Source of the DNA: Bacteroidales bacterium
GTDB lineage: Bacteria > Bacteroidota > Bacteroidia > Bacteroidales > UBA932
Reading direction: 5' to 3'
DNA: 64,000 nucleotides
Assembly: GCA_017429205.1 (NCBI GenBank)
Contig: JAFRPH010000014.1
Span: forward strand, 1-64,000
A model generated the notes under the pieces. The model did no database searches. It saw only the letters and a program-made list of their open reading frames with translations, and was not told where the DNA came from. Position numbers and translations under genes: made by a program. Shown in pieces: positions 35,094 to 44,066 of the stretch. Each line of letters starts with the position of its first letter. Positions within the stretch are counted from its first letter, which is position 1.

Positions 35094-36428
35094 TTACCAT
35101 TTTGAAGAGAATACACTGGGGGAGATGGCCAGGGAGAACCAGCCCCAGCGGGCCTGTTTGCTGTCTCCTTCCTGTTTCAGGCGGGCCATCGTGTCGGTTC
35201 CGGACATCTGGGTATAGCCGGCGGAAAGGGAGATGTCCTTGCTGATGGCATAGCTCAGCTTCAGTTCCACGCTGTGACCCAGCGTGCGGCTCAGGTCTTC
35301 CAAGTGGGTGGCCACGGCCAGATAGTGGTAGGTCAATCCGCAAGTCAGAGAGGAGAAAGGCTTCCCGAAAGCGCCGATGAAAGCATTCTGGAGGCCGGGC
35401 GTGAAACCATTGGTGTAAGCGCTCGCGTAGAAATAGTCCATGATCCCGTAGAATTTGTTCCGGGAACCGTACATCGGCGAGAATCCTCCTTCCACCTCGT
35501 GCCGTGGCAGACCGAACTGGCCGCCGTAGGTCACCGGCACGTAGTCGTCACCGCTGAGGTAGTCGTAACCCAGCTCGAATCCCCATCGTTCACCGGGCTT
35601 GACGGTCGCCTTCGCGCTGGCCATCCAGGCCTTGATCGGCATGGCCTCCTTGTCCGTGTTCACCACTTGGCCGGTCTGCCGGTAATAGGAGGCTTCGAAC
35701 GTCAGGAATTTGGGGTGATAGTTCAGATAGCCGCCCGTCATCTGCTGGTACTCGATGCGGGCGGGATCGGCCTCGCTGTCCGGCTGTCCGGCCTGCTGGC
35801 CGATGTTCATCAGCAGCAGGGACGCCCCGAGCGGGAACTTGGGAATGTCATAGTGGTACCACACCGTCTGCATGGCCTTGTAATACTGTGCGCCGCCGTC
35901 GTAATAGGTGCCGGAATACATGTTGTCCGCGTTCTGGTTGTAGGCCAGGATGGCGTGGAGCTTGTGACCATGCCCCTCGTAACCCAGGCGCAACACATCG
36001 TGGGAATAGGCTGCCGTAGCGAAGTCATTGGTGCCTATGATGCGTTCGTCATCATAGGACAGCGCCACCCGGCCCGCCTGGGCAAAAAGGCCATGCCGGG
36101 AACACAGCTTCACCCAGCCTTCATAGAGGTTGACACCCTGGTTCCCTTTCATGCCCCAGATCGCCGTGTTCTGAAAGACGGTATGGACCTGGAGGGCCGA
36201 GCGCTCGTACCCGACGATCAGGCGGTTTCGCCCGTAGAGAAAGTGGGACACGTCTTCCGTAGAGGCGGCGGCCCTGGGCATACCGCCGCCGCAGGTTTCC
36301 CCGTGCGTGACGGATTGCAGCCGGATGCTCAGTTCGTTCTCCAAAGAATCCGCCTGAGCGTACACGGGGTCCGGAAAAAGAGAAAAGGATGCGGCAAGAA
36401 ACAGCAAAGGCCAATAGCGTCTGACCAT
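35094..36428 (-). CDS. Outer-membrane beta-barrel protein
   Basis: 444 residues with a Sec signal peptide ending PVYAQA. The mature chain is a run of amphipathic aromatic-rich strands (for example GRVALSYDDERIIG, GGYLNYHPKFLTFEASYYRQTG, LKLSYAISKDISLSAGYTQM) with an aromatic C terminus (FSSKW), so it is porin-like, comparable in appearance to alginate-export-type barrels. It is the last gene of the SusCD operon, nine bases after the lipoprotein gene, and probably gives a diffusion route or anchors a partner. The substrate is unknown. Confidence 0.75.
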   Translation of the reverse strand: MVRRYWPLLFLAASFSLFPDPVYAQADSLENELSIRLQSVTHGETCGGGMPRAAASTEDVSHFLYGRNRLIVGYERSALQVHTVFQNTAIWGMKGNQGVNLYEGWVKLCSRHGLFAQAGRVALSYDDERIIGTNDFATAAYSHDVLRLGYEGHGHKLHAILAYNQNADNMYSGTYYDGGAQYYKAMQTVWYHYDIPKFPLGASLLLMNIGQQAGQPDSEADPARIEYQQMTGGYLNYHPKFLTFEASYYRQTGQVVNTDKEAMPIKAWMASAKATVKPGERWGFELGYDYLSGDDYVPVTYGGQFGLPRHEVEGGFSPMYGSRNKFYGIMDYFYASAYTNGFTPGLQNAFIGAFGKPFSSLTCGLTYHYLAVATHLEDLSRTLGHSVELKLSYAISKDISLSAGYTQMSGTDTMARLKQEGDSKQARWGWFSLAISPSVFSSKW

Positions 36429-36437
36429 ATTTTTATT

Positions 36438-37259
36438 CTATTCGGTGGTAAAGGTGATGTACTGGTAATCGCCCGTGGCGTACGGGTTCCCCGTGACGCC
36501 CACCATGAAGCCCACTAGGTCCTTCTCGCTGCCGGAGTAGCCGGACGACTTGGGCGTCGCGCCGTAGTGCGAGGCTCCGGAGAACAGGGCCCAGGCCATC
36601 GTGCTGTAATCGGTGTAGAAAGTGGGGCTGATGCCGTTGTAGTAGTCCTCCAGGCCGGCGTTCCAGTCCTCCAGGACTTGCTGCACGTAGGCGGGGTCTT
36701 CCGGATCCCCGGCCGAAGCCGGCACGGTGATGAATCCGTAGTTCCCCTCCACGGCCCGCACGTAATAGTAGCCGCTGTAGTACTGGAAGGTCCAGTCCGT
36801 GCGGCGGTTGGGCACGATCTTCCGGTTGCCGATGAGGATGTCGAAGGAGATGTACCTCCGTTCCATCATGTAGTTGGAGGCGTACAGCGGGTCGTCGACC
36901 GTCAGTTCGAAGGAGTAGCCGACCTGCTCCTGCGCCTTGGGGAAGCGGATGGTCAGGGTGCTCTCCGCCTGTCCGTCGTCAAAGTGGAGGAGGTCCACCT
37001 CGAAAACGTCCGGGGCCGAAGCCTCGATCTTCACGGGAACGGTGATTTCCCCGTCCGTCCGTTCCCGGACCGCCTTGTAGGTCAGGGTCCGGGGAGAGGA
37101 AGACCGCAGCGCCATCTGTCCGTAGCCCGGCTGTTCCGGGAAATAGACGCGGTAGCAGCCGGCGGGGTCCTCCGCACCCGGGGTGTAAGGGGTTTCCCGG
37201 GTGCAGGAAGAAAGGACCGGAAGAATCAGGACCGGAAGGAAAAGCTTTATTCTGTCCAT
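36438..37259 (-). CDS. Surface lipoprotein of the SusCD operon
   Basis: 273 residues, starting MDRIKLFLPVLILPVLSSCT with lipobox LSSC (Cys about 19). The mature part is beta-rich: a first domain (about 35-125) with SPRTLTYKAVRERTDGEITVPV resembles BT_3987/DUF-type sandwich modules found next to SusD proteins, and a second domain of about 120 residues is unassigned. It overlaps the end of susD by 13 bases, so it is translationally coupled. Probably a surface glycan- or peptide-binding accessory (SusE/F-like position). Confidence 0.7.
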   Translation of the reverse strand: MDRIKLFLPVLILPVLSSCTRETPYTPGAEDPAGCYRVYFPEQPGYGQMALRSSSPRTLTYKAVRERTDGEITVPVKIEASAPDVFEVDLLHFDDGQAESTLTIRFPKAQEQVGYSFELTVDDPLYASNYMMERRYISFDILIGNRKIVPNRRTDWTFQYYSGYYYVRAVEGNYGFITVPASAGDPEDPAYVQQVLEDWNAGLEDYYNGISPTFYTDYSTMAWALFSGASHYGATPKSSGYSGSEKDLVGFMVGVTGNPYATGDYQYITFTTE

Positions 37260-38899
37260 AAGGTCATCGTATTGGCAGGGTTGGGATTGTTGTAGCCTTG
37301 GATGGCAGGGTTGCCCAGCAGTTCGCTGCGCGGGATGACGAAGTTCCAGGTCGGAGCCACGCCGGTCACGTTGTAGCGGTACCTCGCCAGGGCGTTGGTG
37401 CCGGCATAGCCCAGGCGGATGCCGGTGCCGAGCCGTTTGCAGTCGTAGTAGATGAGGCCTTCGCCCCAGAGCTCCACGCGCTTCTGGAAGAACACTTCCT
37501 GCTGGAAGTCCGCGGCCGAGCCGATGGCATCGCAGGAGTACGAAGGGTTCCGGGTGGTCATGAGCTGGGTGAGCACCTGCTTCCCGCCGGCGAGGTCGCC
37601 GGCCATCGCCAGGGCCTCGGCCCGGATCAGGTACATCTCCTCCACGCGCATAAGCGGGATGTCGATGGCGCCGCCGCTCTTGTAGTCGCTGTAGTTTCCG
37701 CCGGCCGGGCGGAACTTCAGGGAGGCGTAGGCAGGGAGGCCCTTCTCAGTGCTGTTCTGTTCGCCGAACACGTTCCGGTTCGTCTGGTAGGCGTAGTGGA
37801 ACTCCCCGCGCGGGTGCAGCCAGGCGTTCTTCCGCCAGTCCGTATCCGGAATGCTCTCATACACGGACCGGTTGAGGCCGCGGGCGGAGCTCCAGCCGTA
37901 GGAAGTCCACGTTTCTTCATTGGCCATGTTGGACACGAAACTGCCCAGGTTGTGCACATGGTCGGTGTCCACCGGGACATACCACATCCAGGAGTTGCTG
38001 TTCGCGAGGTAATTGTTGAATCCGGTCGTGGGGTTCTCCCACTGCTCCCGGGTGAGGGGGGATCCGCCGAAGGCCGTGATGGCCCTGAGAGCGTATTCGG
38101 CCGCCTTGTCGAAGGCGCCTTCCACCCCGGCGGAGCCTCTTTCCAGCCAGGCCCGGGCCTTGAGGCCGTACACGACCGCGAGGTCGGGATGGACCTTGCC
38201 GGCGGCCGTCTTCCCGGTGAGCATCTCCTCGGCCTTGTCCAGGTCGGAGAAAACCAGGTCATAGCACGCCTCCACGGTGGCGCGCGGGTTGCTGCGCGTC
38301 TCCTCGTTCCCCATGTTCTCCTTCACGATGGGTACGGCGAGGCCCGTGATGTCGTTCTGGGGCTGGTAGGTGCTCTTCACCGTCGGGTCCGTGGGGGCCT
38401 TGAACTCATACATCCGCGTGAGGTTCAGGTAGAAGAAGGCCCGGTAGGCGAGCGTCTGTCCCAGGATGACCTGGCTGCTCTCCCGTTCGGGCGCATACCC
38501 GAGGATGCTTACGATGTTGTTGCAGGAACGGATGTACTTGTAGTAGTCCGTCCAGGGGACGGAGGCTGGGCCGGAGGTCTCGCCGATGTCCGAGACGTTC
38601 CGCATCCAGTACAGGAACCAGTCGTAGTTGTCCCGCCCGTTGAGGACCAGCTCGCCCGCCACGGTGTCCAGGATGATCATCAGGGACGGGTAGGAGAAGT
38701 CGTAGTCGTTGCTGTTGCGGGAACCGTAGCAGAAGTAAGGCGTCACCATCTGGGCGGGAATGCCGTTGAGCATGCCCGCAAGGGCTTCCGGCGACTGGGA
38801 GATCATCTCCTCGGTGGCCGTCGTGGTGGGGAAGTTTTCCTTGAGGCATCCGGTAGCCAGGAAAAGCAGAGGTAACAGGGTGTAAATCAATCTTTTCAT
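37247..38899 (-). CDS. SusD/RagB-family nutrient-binding lipoprotein
   Basis: 550 residues from the ATG at 38899 (MKRLIYTLLPLLFLATGCLKE), lipobox ATGC. The TPR-containing fold shows the family landmarks RSCNNIVSILGYA, LGQTLAYRAFFYLNLTRMY, ARAWLERGS and a C-terminal RVEEMYLIRAEALAMAGD segment. It caps the SusC transporter and binds substrate at the cell surface. The DUF4988 and M64 neighbours do not identify the substrate. Confidence 0.93.
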   Translation of the reverse strand: MKRLIYTLLPLLFLATGCLKENFPTTTATEEMISQSPEALAGMLNGIPAQMVTPYFCYGSRNSNDYDFSYPSLMIILDTVAGELVLNGRDNYDWFLYWMRNVSDIGETSGPASVPWTDYYKYIRSCNNIVSILGYAPERESSQVILGQTLAYRAFFYLNLTRMYEFKAPTDPTVKSTYQPQNDITGLAVPIVKENMGNEETRSNPRATVEACYDLVFSDLDKAEEMLTGKTAAGKVHPDLAVVYGLKARAWLERGSAGVEGAFDKAAEYALRAITAFGGSPLTREQWENPTTGFNNYLANSNSWMWYVPVDTDHVHNLGSFVSNMANEETWTSYGWSSARGLNRSVYESIPDTDWRKNAWLHPRGEFHYAYQTNRNVFGEQNSTEKGLPAYASLKFRPAGGNYSDYKSGGAIDIPLMRVEEMYLIRAEALAMAGDLAGGKQVLTQLMTTRNPSYSCDAIGSAADFQQEVFFQKRVELWGEGLIYYDCKRLGTGIRLGYAGTNALARYRYNVTGVAPTWNFVIPRSELLGNPAIQGYNNPNPANTMTLWTE

Positions 38900-38903
38900 G
38901 GCA

Positions 38904-41900
38904 CTAGAATTTAAGGGTGACACCCAGGGAAGCCGTCCTCACGGGAGCGAAGTTGGCCGTTCCCGAGTTTCCGGTGAAGGAACCGCGCGGGTCGAATCCC
39001 CGCCGGCGGCTCCAGTACCAGACGTTCTCGCAGGAGGCGTACAGCCTGAGGGACTGGAGGCGTATCCGGGACGTGAGCGTGGAAGGGAAGGTGTACCCGA
39101 TGTTGATGTTCTCGATGTTCAGGTAGCTGGCGTCGGTGATGAACCGGTCGGACGTACCCGCCCCGTACGTGTCGCCGAAGTTCCAGCGGGGGATGTCGCT
39201 GCCCGGGTTGTCCTGGCTCCAGGCTTTGAGCACGTCCTTGTGGAAGTTCGCCCCCGAGGTGGATCCCGGCGGGGCCATCAGCGAAGCGTATCCGCTGTCA
39301 TAGGTCTTTCCGCCAATCTGCCAGGAGGTCTGGACGGACAGGTCGAAGCCCTTCCAGGAGAGGTTCGTGCCCAGTCCGCCGTACACTTCGGGGATGGGGT
39401 CGTTGCCCAGGTAGTAGGTGCCGCGGGAGTATTCCTTCGTGGGCTCCCTGCCCACAATCTCGCCCGCGTCGTTCTTCACGTCCATCCACCAGGTGGATTC
39501 GCCGGTCTCGGGGTCGGGCCCGGCGTAGGACTTCATGTAACGGGTGTACAGGGGCAGTCCCTCGCCGTAGAAGTACGAACCGCTGGAGTAGCCGGAGAAG
39601 CCCTCCACCGTGTCCGTTTTGTGCTGCTCGTGGAGACGCGTAATCTTGTTCCGCACCCGGGTGGCGTTCATGTCCACGGTCCAGCTGAGGTCGCGCTTTT
39701 CGAGGATCCGGTACGACAGGGAGAACTCCAGGCCGTGGTTCACCATGTCGCCCACGTTGTCATAGAAGCCGGCGTAGCCGTTGGACGGGGCCACGGTGAA
39801 GTAGAAGAGCATGTCGGAGGTCTTCCGCCAGAACCATTCCACCGAGCCGTCCAGCCGTCCCCGCCAGAGGGTGAATTCCGTTCCGGCGTTCACGTTCATG
39901 TTGGTCTCCCAGGTGATGTTCCTGTTGCCCACCTGGTACTCCGGCGTGGACAGCTCCCCGTTCGCGGTGGTGATGGAATACAGGTTCGCGTACTGGAAGC
40001 TGCCGATGGAGTCGTTGCCCTGCGAGCCCACGGAGGCCTTGAGCTTGAACATGTCCAGCCAGGTGGCCTTCGGGAACCAGGGCTCCTTGTTCATGATCCA
40101 GGCACCGCCCAGGGACCAGAAGGTGCCCCAGCCGTGGTCCGGATGGAAACGGGAGCTCCCGTCCCGGCGCAGCGAAGCGCTGGCGAAGATGCGGGAGGCG
40201 TAGTCGTACTGGATACGGGACAGGAAGCCCTCCGTGTTGTAGTCCGACGTGTAGGAATTGGCCGCCTGCCCGTCGATGAGGGCGCCGGCGAGTTCCTTGT
40301 TGTCGGCGGAGAACAGCTTGGTCTTGTAGCCGTACAGGTACACGTAGCCGTAGTTGTAGTACTCGTGGCCCGCCAGCACGTTCAGGTTGTGCTGTCCGAA
40401 CTGCTGCGTGTAGTTCAGGAGCTGCTGGGTGTTGAGCGTCTTGGACCGTACGTGGGCGATGCCCACGGAGCCGCCCGATGGGGCGAACTGGCCGTAGAAC
40501 ATGTTAGACACGTAGGTGGACCGGTACTCGTCCACGTTCATGGCCGCGTTGACCGTGAGCTTGAAGTATTTCAGGAAGGAGAAGTCCGCCGTCCCGTTCA
40601 TGTTGAAGGCGTTGCCCTTGCTGTTGTACGTGTTCAGGAGGTTGCCCATGAGGGCGTTTCCGTTCGGGAGGATGGTGCGCACGAGGCCCGCGTTCATCCC
40701 GTCGCCGTAGTCCATCATCTTATACCCGTTCTCATCGACCATGATGCTGCCGGTGGCATCCCTGAGGTACAGCGGGTAGATCGGGGCCAGGCGGGAGGTG
40801 AAGGCCCAGATGTTTCCGGTGTTGGAGCTGTTTCCGTTCTCCCGCAGGGAGTTGTACTCGTAACCGGTGTAGGACATGTTGCCCGTGAGCTTGAGCCACG
40901 GCTTGGCCTGCCAGTCCAGCCGGAGGCGGGAGGTGAGACGCTCCATGTCGGAGTTGAAGGTGATGCCCTGGTTGTCCAGATATCCCAGGGATGCATAGGC
41001 GTTGAGCTTGTCGCTGCCGCCCATCGCGCTCAGGTTGTATTCCTGGCGGATGGCATTGCGGTAGCCCGCCTTCATCCAGTCGTCCGGCATCAGGAGGTAC
41101 TCCTTGCCGCCGTAGTTCACGAACCGGCCCAGGGTGGCCCGCGGGTTCAGTTTGCCGTCCAAGCCGATGAGGGCCTCGCCCTCGGGCACATTGTACACCA
41201 CGTAGCCCAGGCTTCCGTTCGCCGTCGGGTCCATGATGGCCCGGTTCGCGAGGAGATTGGCCTCGCCCGGGTGGTTCCCCTGGGCGACGTAGTAGTTCTT
41301 GAGCGCCTCGTAGTGCGCTTCGTAGTACTGGCCGGGGTCGGTGATGTAGTCGTAGTTCTGCAGCGCCCGGGTGTTCAGGCCCACCTTGGTGTCCAGCGTG
41401 ATCACGGCATCCTTGTCACGGGCCCGCTTGGTCGTGACGATGATGACGCCGTTGGCCCCGCGCGCCCCGTACAGCGAGTTCGACGCCGCATCCTTGAGGA
41501 CCGACATGGACTCCACGTCCTGCGGGTTGATCATGTTCATGTCGTCGCAGGGCATGCCGTCCACGATGAACAGCGGGCTCTGCCCGGCGTTGATGGAGCT
41601 GAAGCCGCGGATGCGGATGGACGGGACGTCGCCCGCCGCGCCGGAGGTCGTGCTCATCTGCACGCCTGCCACCTTTCCGTAGAGGGCCGACGTCACGGCC
41701 GTGACCTGCGTCTTGGCAAGTTCCTCGGCCTTCACCACCTTCGCCGATCCCGTGAAGGATTCCTTGGTGGAGGTACCGAAGGCGACGACGATGGTCTCTT
41801 CCAGCATCTGCGCATCCTCCTGGAGGACGACGTCGATGGTGGTGCGTCCCTCGACGGGAACGGCCTGCCCGGCATAGCCGATGGAGGAGAATTCCAGGGT

Positions 41901-42101
41901 GGCGTCGGACGGGACGCCGGCGAGAACATACTGTCCGTCCACGTCCGTGACGGTACCCGTCGTGGTTCCCCGGACCATGACGCCGGCACTGATGACCGGA
42001 AGCCCTTCGGCATCCGTCACCGTACCCTTGACCGTCAGGTTCTGGCCCGCGGCCGCGATGGCGGCGGCGAGAAAGCAAAGAAGAAGGAAAAACTTTTTCA
42101 T
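38904..42101 (-). CDS. SusC/RagA-family TonB-dependent transporter
   Basis: 1065 residues with signal peptide MKKFFLLLCFLAAAIAAAGQ. It has a carboxypeptidase-like domain (NLTVKGTVTDAEGLPVISAGV...TTTGTVTDVDGQYVL), the plug domain with the family motif SIRIRGFSSINAGQSPLFIVDGMP and DVESMSVLKDAASNSLYGARGANGVI, then a 22-strand barrel ending in VRTASLGVTLKF. It imports a large substrate using TonB energy. It lies four bases before the SusD start. Confidence 0.96.
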   Translation of the reverse strand: MKKFFLLLCFLAAAIAAAGQNLTVKGTVTDAEGLPVISAGVMVRGTTTGTVTDVDGQYVLAGVPSDATLEFSSIGYAGQAVPVEGRTTIDVVLQEDAQMLEETIVVAFGTSTKESFTGSAKVVKAEELAKTQVTAVTSALYGKVAGVQMSTTSGAAGDVPSIRIRGFSSINAGQSPLFIVDGMPCDDMNMINPQDVESMSVLKDAASNSLYGARGANGVIIVTTKRARDKDAVITLDTKVGLNTRALQNYDYITDPGQYYEAHYEALKNYYVAQGNHPGEANLLANRAIMDPTANGSLGYVVYNVPEGEALIGLDGKLNPRATLGRFVNYGGKEYLLMPDDWMKAGYRNAIRQEYNLSAMGGSDKLNAYASLGYLDNQGITFNSDMERLTSRLRLDWQAKPWLKLTGNMSYTGYEYNSLRENGNSSNTGNIWAFTSRLAPIYPLYLRDATGSIMVDENGYKMMDYGDGMNAGLVRTILPNGNALMGNLLNTYNSKGNAFNMNGTADFSFLKYFKLTVNAAMNVDEYRSTYVSNMFYGQFAPSGGSVGIAHVRSKTLNTQQLLNYTQQFGQHNLNVLAGHEYYNYGYVYLYGYKTKLFSADNKELAGALIDGQAANSYTSDYNTEGFLSRIQYDYASRIFASASLRRDGSSRFHPDHGWGTFWSLGGAWIMNKEPWFPKATWLDMFKLKASVGSQGNDSIGSFQYANLYSITTANGELSTPEYQVGNRNITWETNMNVNAGTEFTLWRGRLDGSVEWFWRKTSDMLFYFTVAPSNGYAGFYDNVGDMVNHGLEFSLSYRILEKRDLSWTVDMNATRVRNKITRLHEQHKTDTVEGFSGYSSGSYFYGEGLPLYTRYMKSYAGPDPETGESTWWMDVKNDAGEIVGREPTKEYSRGTYYLGNDPIPEVYGGLGTNLSWKGFDLSVQTSWQIGGKTYDSGYASLMAPPGSTSGANFHKDVLKAWSQDNPGSDIPRWNFGDTYGAGTSDRFITDASYLNIENINIGYTFPSTLTSRIRLQSLRLYASCENVWYWSRRRGFDPRGSFTGNSGTANFAPVRTASLGVTLKF

Positions 42102-42104
42102 GGC

Positions 42105-44060
42105 TTATCTGACGGTTTTGTCCCGGAGGGGATCGTAGTTTCCGCCCACGGCGATGTCGTGCTCGAGGAAGGCCTTGAGGTCCTCCACGCTGTTCACGAC
42201 GTCAAAGTCCGGATCCGTGCCCGACAGGCGCATGATCCGTTCGTAGATGAGGGCGCGGTCCCAGGTGCCGAAGTACGGCCGCATGTCGTTCATGGCACTG
42301 GTGCGTTCGGGGCGCCAGATGCCGCTGAAATAGCTCGCCATGCCGCCCTGGAACATCCCGATGCGCTCGTAGCGCGGATCGCGCTTGATGAGCTCGTCCC
42401 GGAGGTCCATGAGGTTCTTCCACGGGTAGTCCGTGGCGCTCACCGACATGTTCATCGCCTGGCGCGGGTTCTTCTCCTGCCCGGCGACGGTCTTGTACGG
42501 GTACGGCGTGGTGCTGAACCAGTACTCGTCCTGCAGGCGCCCGAAGCCGTGGCCGGCGCCCTCGTGCAGGAGGGTGTTCTTCCAGGTGTTCAGGTACCCC
42601 CAGGCGGAGCCGGAGTAATTGACATACCCCAGTTCCTTGAAGTCGAACTCGGTCAGGGTGTAGGTGTACGTGTTCCCGTTCTCGTCGGTGCGGGCCTCCA
42701 ACGCACCGGCGTCGGTGTTGCCGCCCCACTGGGCGGGCACGACGCCCACCGGGAGCGTTCCCCACTGGTATTCGCCGGTGTAGTCCACCAGGGCGACGAA
42801 GCGCCCCTCGTACTGCGGGTCGGATTCGTTCCACTCGCACACGGCGCCGTAGTTCTTCCGTCCGTTCACCATGAGGAACATGCCCAGTTCGGCCGGGCGG
42901 ATGGTCCCGTCCAGGATTTCCGGACACCGTTCCTGCACGAAGTTGCAGATGCGGTTCCGGACCTCGGTCGTCAGGCCCATGTAGTCCGCATACCAGATGC
43001 CCAGCCTGGTGCCGAAGGTCGTCCCCACGCCGGGCTCCGAGGCGGCTTTCCAGGACACATAGACCGTGAAATAGTCGCGCATGGACTTGTACGGTTCCAC
43101 GTTGAAGATGTAGGCGGCCCCTTCCCGGCAGGCTTTCACGTACTCCTCGCGGGAGTTCGTGCCCACCCCGTCCACGAAGCCGTCCGGGACGAACACCAGG
43201 ACGATGGGCTTTTCACCCTTTGTGGCGGTCATGATGGGGAAGATGTCCCCGCTATCGATGAGGGACGGGCCCAGGTACACGGTCCCGAGATCCGTCACCT
43301 CGCCGGCGCGGAGGGTGACGTGCTCCACCTTCGAATCGTGCTGGCCGCCCGTGCCGTCCTGCAGGGAAATCTGCACGGTGGCGTCGGTCGCGCCCGGCAC
43401 CGCGGCGGCGTAATAGGTGCCGCCGGAGGTGAAGCGCCCGGCCATCTCGATGTAGTTGGTGGGGTTGGTCTCATAGGCCTGGACGTCGTAGAAGGCGCTC
43501 TCGACCGTTTCCGTATCGTAGAAGACGATGCTTCCGGACAGGGGGGACGAGCTCGAGAGGGTGGCTTTCACCACGGATTCCGCGCCGCCGCCAACGATGG
43601 TGAATTTCACGAGGGCGACGAGGGGCTTCAGGCGTACTTCCTCTTCCAGCGACCCGGTGCGGCCGGTGGAGAGCAGCAGCTCCGGCGCAAGGGCGCCCTG
43701 GACGGGCTCCTGCGTCACGGGAACCGTCCCGCGGATGCCGTCGGCCCCGAGGGTGACGGTCCCGTCGGCCGGGTACAGGAAGCGGTAGTCGGAGGTCTCC
43801 GCCACGCCGGTGGGGCAGCGGAATTCGGCCGCCGGCCCCTGCCCCTGCGTGGTGAAGACGTAGGAGGCGACGGGGCGGGTCCCGTCCATCGCGAAGGCGG
43901 AGACCTGCTCCCCTCCGTTCCAGCGGTCCTTGACCCCGTTCTCCCCGAGGGCGATGGTCACGCGGGTGTCCCCGAGCACGCTGTCCGGCTCGTAGAGCGA
44001 GCAGGAGGCGGCAAGGGCCGCGGTCAAAAGCCCGATGAGAAAGAATCTTCCGGTTCTCAT
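42105..44060 (-). CDS. M64-family metallopeptidase lipoprotein with fimbrillin-like N terminus
   Basis: 651 residues; signal peptide and lipobox AASC (Cys about 20). Residues about 30-270 resemble a fimbrillin-like domain (DRWNGGEQVSAFAMDG, PLVALVKFTIVGG). From about 285 comes the IgA-peptidase M64 domain (IVLVFVPDGF, PYKSMRDYFTVY) with the metal site LLHEGAGHGFGRLQDEY. The spacing is HE-x3-H, one residue longer than the classical HExxH, with the L-x-DEY follow-on of M64 intact. Probably surface-exposed and acting on host or dietary glycoproteins before uptake by the adjacent SusCD. It lies three bases upstream of susC. Confidence 0.85.
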   Translation of the reverse strand: MRTGRFFLIGLLTAALAASCSLYEPDSVLGDTRVTIALGENGVKDRWNGGEQVSAFAMDGTRPVASYVFTTQGQGPAAEFRCPTGVAETSDYRFLYPADGTVTLGADGIRGTVPVTQEPVQGALAPELLLSTGRTGSLEEEVRLKPLVALVKFTIVGGGAESVVKATLSSSSPLSGSIVFYDTETVESAFYDVQAYETNPTNYIEMAGRFTSGGTYYAAAVPGATDATVQISLQDGTGGQHDSKVEHVTLRAGEVTDLGTVYLGPSLIDSGDIFPIMTATKGEKPIVLVFVPDGFVDGVGTNSREEYVKACREGAAYIFNVEPYKSMRDYFTVYVSWKAASEPGVGTTFGTRLGIWYADYMGLTTEVRNRICNFVQERCPEILDGTIRPAELGMFLMVNGRKNYGAVCEWNESDPQYEGRFVALVDYTGEYQWGTLPVGVVPAQWGGNTDAGALEARTDENGNTYTYTLTEFDFKELGYVNYSGSAWGYLNTWKNTLLHEGAGHGFGRLQDEYWFSTTPYPYKTVAGQEKNPRQAMNMSVSATDYPWKNLMDLRDELIKRDPRYERIGMFQGGMASYFSGIWRPERTSAMNDMRPYFGTWDRALIYERIMRLSGTDPDFDVVNSVEDLKAFLEHDIAVGGNYDPLRDKTVR

Positions 44061-44066
44061 AGGCTA

